In this document: positions 5,036 to 5,255 of the stretch, piece by piece | How the letters are laid out: each line of letters begins with the position of its first letter | Numbering within the stretch: position 1 is the first letter of the stretch | From: an uncultured Clostridia bacterium | Lineage (GTDB): Bacteria; Bacillota; Clostridia; Christensenellales; Aristaeellaceae | Assembly (NCBI GenBank): GCA_947600345.1 | Contig: CANQGC010000211.1 | Span: 1 to 5,255 of the forward strand | Direction of reading: 5' to 3' | DNA: 5,255 nt | Notes under the pieces: model-generated | Databases searched by the model: none | What the model was told of the DNA's origin: nothing | The model's input: the letters and a program-made list of their open reading frames with translations, nothing else | Program-made: the position numbers and the translations under genes

Positions 5036-5255
5036 ATGTCCAGAGTGATCGGCATCGACCTTGGTACGACGAACTCCTGCGTCTCGGTGATCGAGGGCGG
5101 CGAGGCGGTGGTGATTCCCAACTCCGAGGGCGGACGCACCACGCCGTCCATCGTGGCGTTTTCCAAGAGCGGCGAGCGGCTGGTGGGCCAGGTGGCCAAG
5201 CGCCAGGCGGTGACCAACAGCGATCGCACGATCTCCTCCATCAAGCGGGAGATGG
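5036..5255 (+). CDS. dnaK: Chaperone DnaK (Hsp70), N-terminal fragment cut by window edge
   Basis: DnaK is the cytoplasmic ATP-dependent Hsp70 chaperone that works with DnaJ and GrpE in folding and heat-shock response. The 73 visible codons form the start of the nucleotide-binding domain: the phosphate-1 loop GIDLGTTNSCV (6-16), then VVIPNSEGGRTTPS (25-38), LVGQVAKRQAVTN (49-61) and SIKREM (68-73). All are close to canonical Firmicutes DnaK, which is about 610-620 residues, so nearly 90 percent of the gene is outside the window. The ATG at 5036 has a strong AAGGAG site 8 bases upstream. In most Firmicutes dnaK follows hrcA and grpE; here the upstream gene is recQ with its own terminator, so dnaK heads its own transcript. 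It could be a relocated main copy or one of two paralogues. The near-canonical sequence favours a general DnaK over a specialised HscA-type protein. Confidence 0.96.
   Translation, partial: MSRVIGIDLGTTNSCVSVIEGGEAVVIPNSEGGRTTPSIVAFSKSGERLVGQVAKRQAVTNSDRTISSIKREM

Noticed and set aside
1..5255. CRISPR array, insertion sequence, tRNA or rRNA
   Set aside because: There are no spaced repeat units, no transposase motifs or terminal inverted repeats, and no recognisable structured RNA gene. Every long stretch is accounted for by the four genes.

Overview
The window reads as a chromosomal piece of a GC-rich, low-GC-lineage-style (Firmicutes/Clostridia-like) anaerobe. The coding DNA is strongly GC-rich, while the gaps between genes are AT-rich and carry sigma-A-type promoters and Shine-Dalgarno sites such as AAGGAG and GGAGG. 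The GlgC and DnaK sequences resemble those of Bacillota. This assignment is inferred from style and protein similarity recalled from memory; no 16S or other marker is present.

Layout: (1) 1-1110, minus strand: glgC, ADP-glucose pyrophosphorylase, truncated at its C-terminus by the window edge. (2) 1111-1229: a gap with a glgC promoter and an inverted repeat overlapping the end of the next gene. (3) 1230-2396, minus strand: an acetate kinase-family gene with several active-site substitutions. (4) 2397-2513: a compact divergent control region in which the ackA-like and recQ promoters physically overlap, next to a 12-bp palindrome. (5) 2514-4805, plus strand: a 763-residue RecQ helicase with a DUF1653 domain and an acidic linker fused to its N-terminus. 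(6) 4806-5035: a hairpin terminator for recQ, then an AT-rich leader with 11-bp-phased direct repeats. (7) 5036-5255, plus strand: the first 73 codons of dnaK, cut by the window edge.

Functionally these are mostly housekeeping genes: glycogen synthesis, acyl-phosphate metabolism, DNA repair and protein folding. There is no clear sign of a shared pathway across the window. The two minus-strand genes both concern carbon handling, but glgC has its own promoter. I see no mobile element, CRISPR array, tRNA or rRNA. The points that depart from the ordinary are the DUF1653-RecQ fusion, the remodelled kinase active site, the interlocked divergent promoters, and a dnaK that lacks both an adjacent grpE/hrcA and a visible CIRCE operator.
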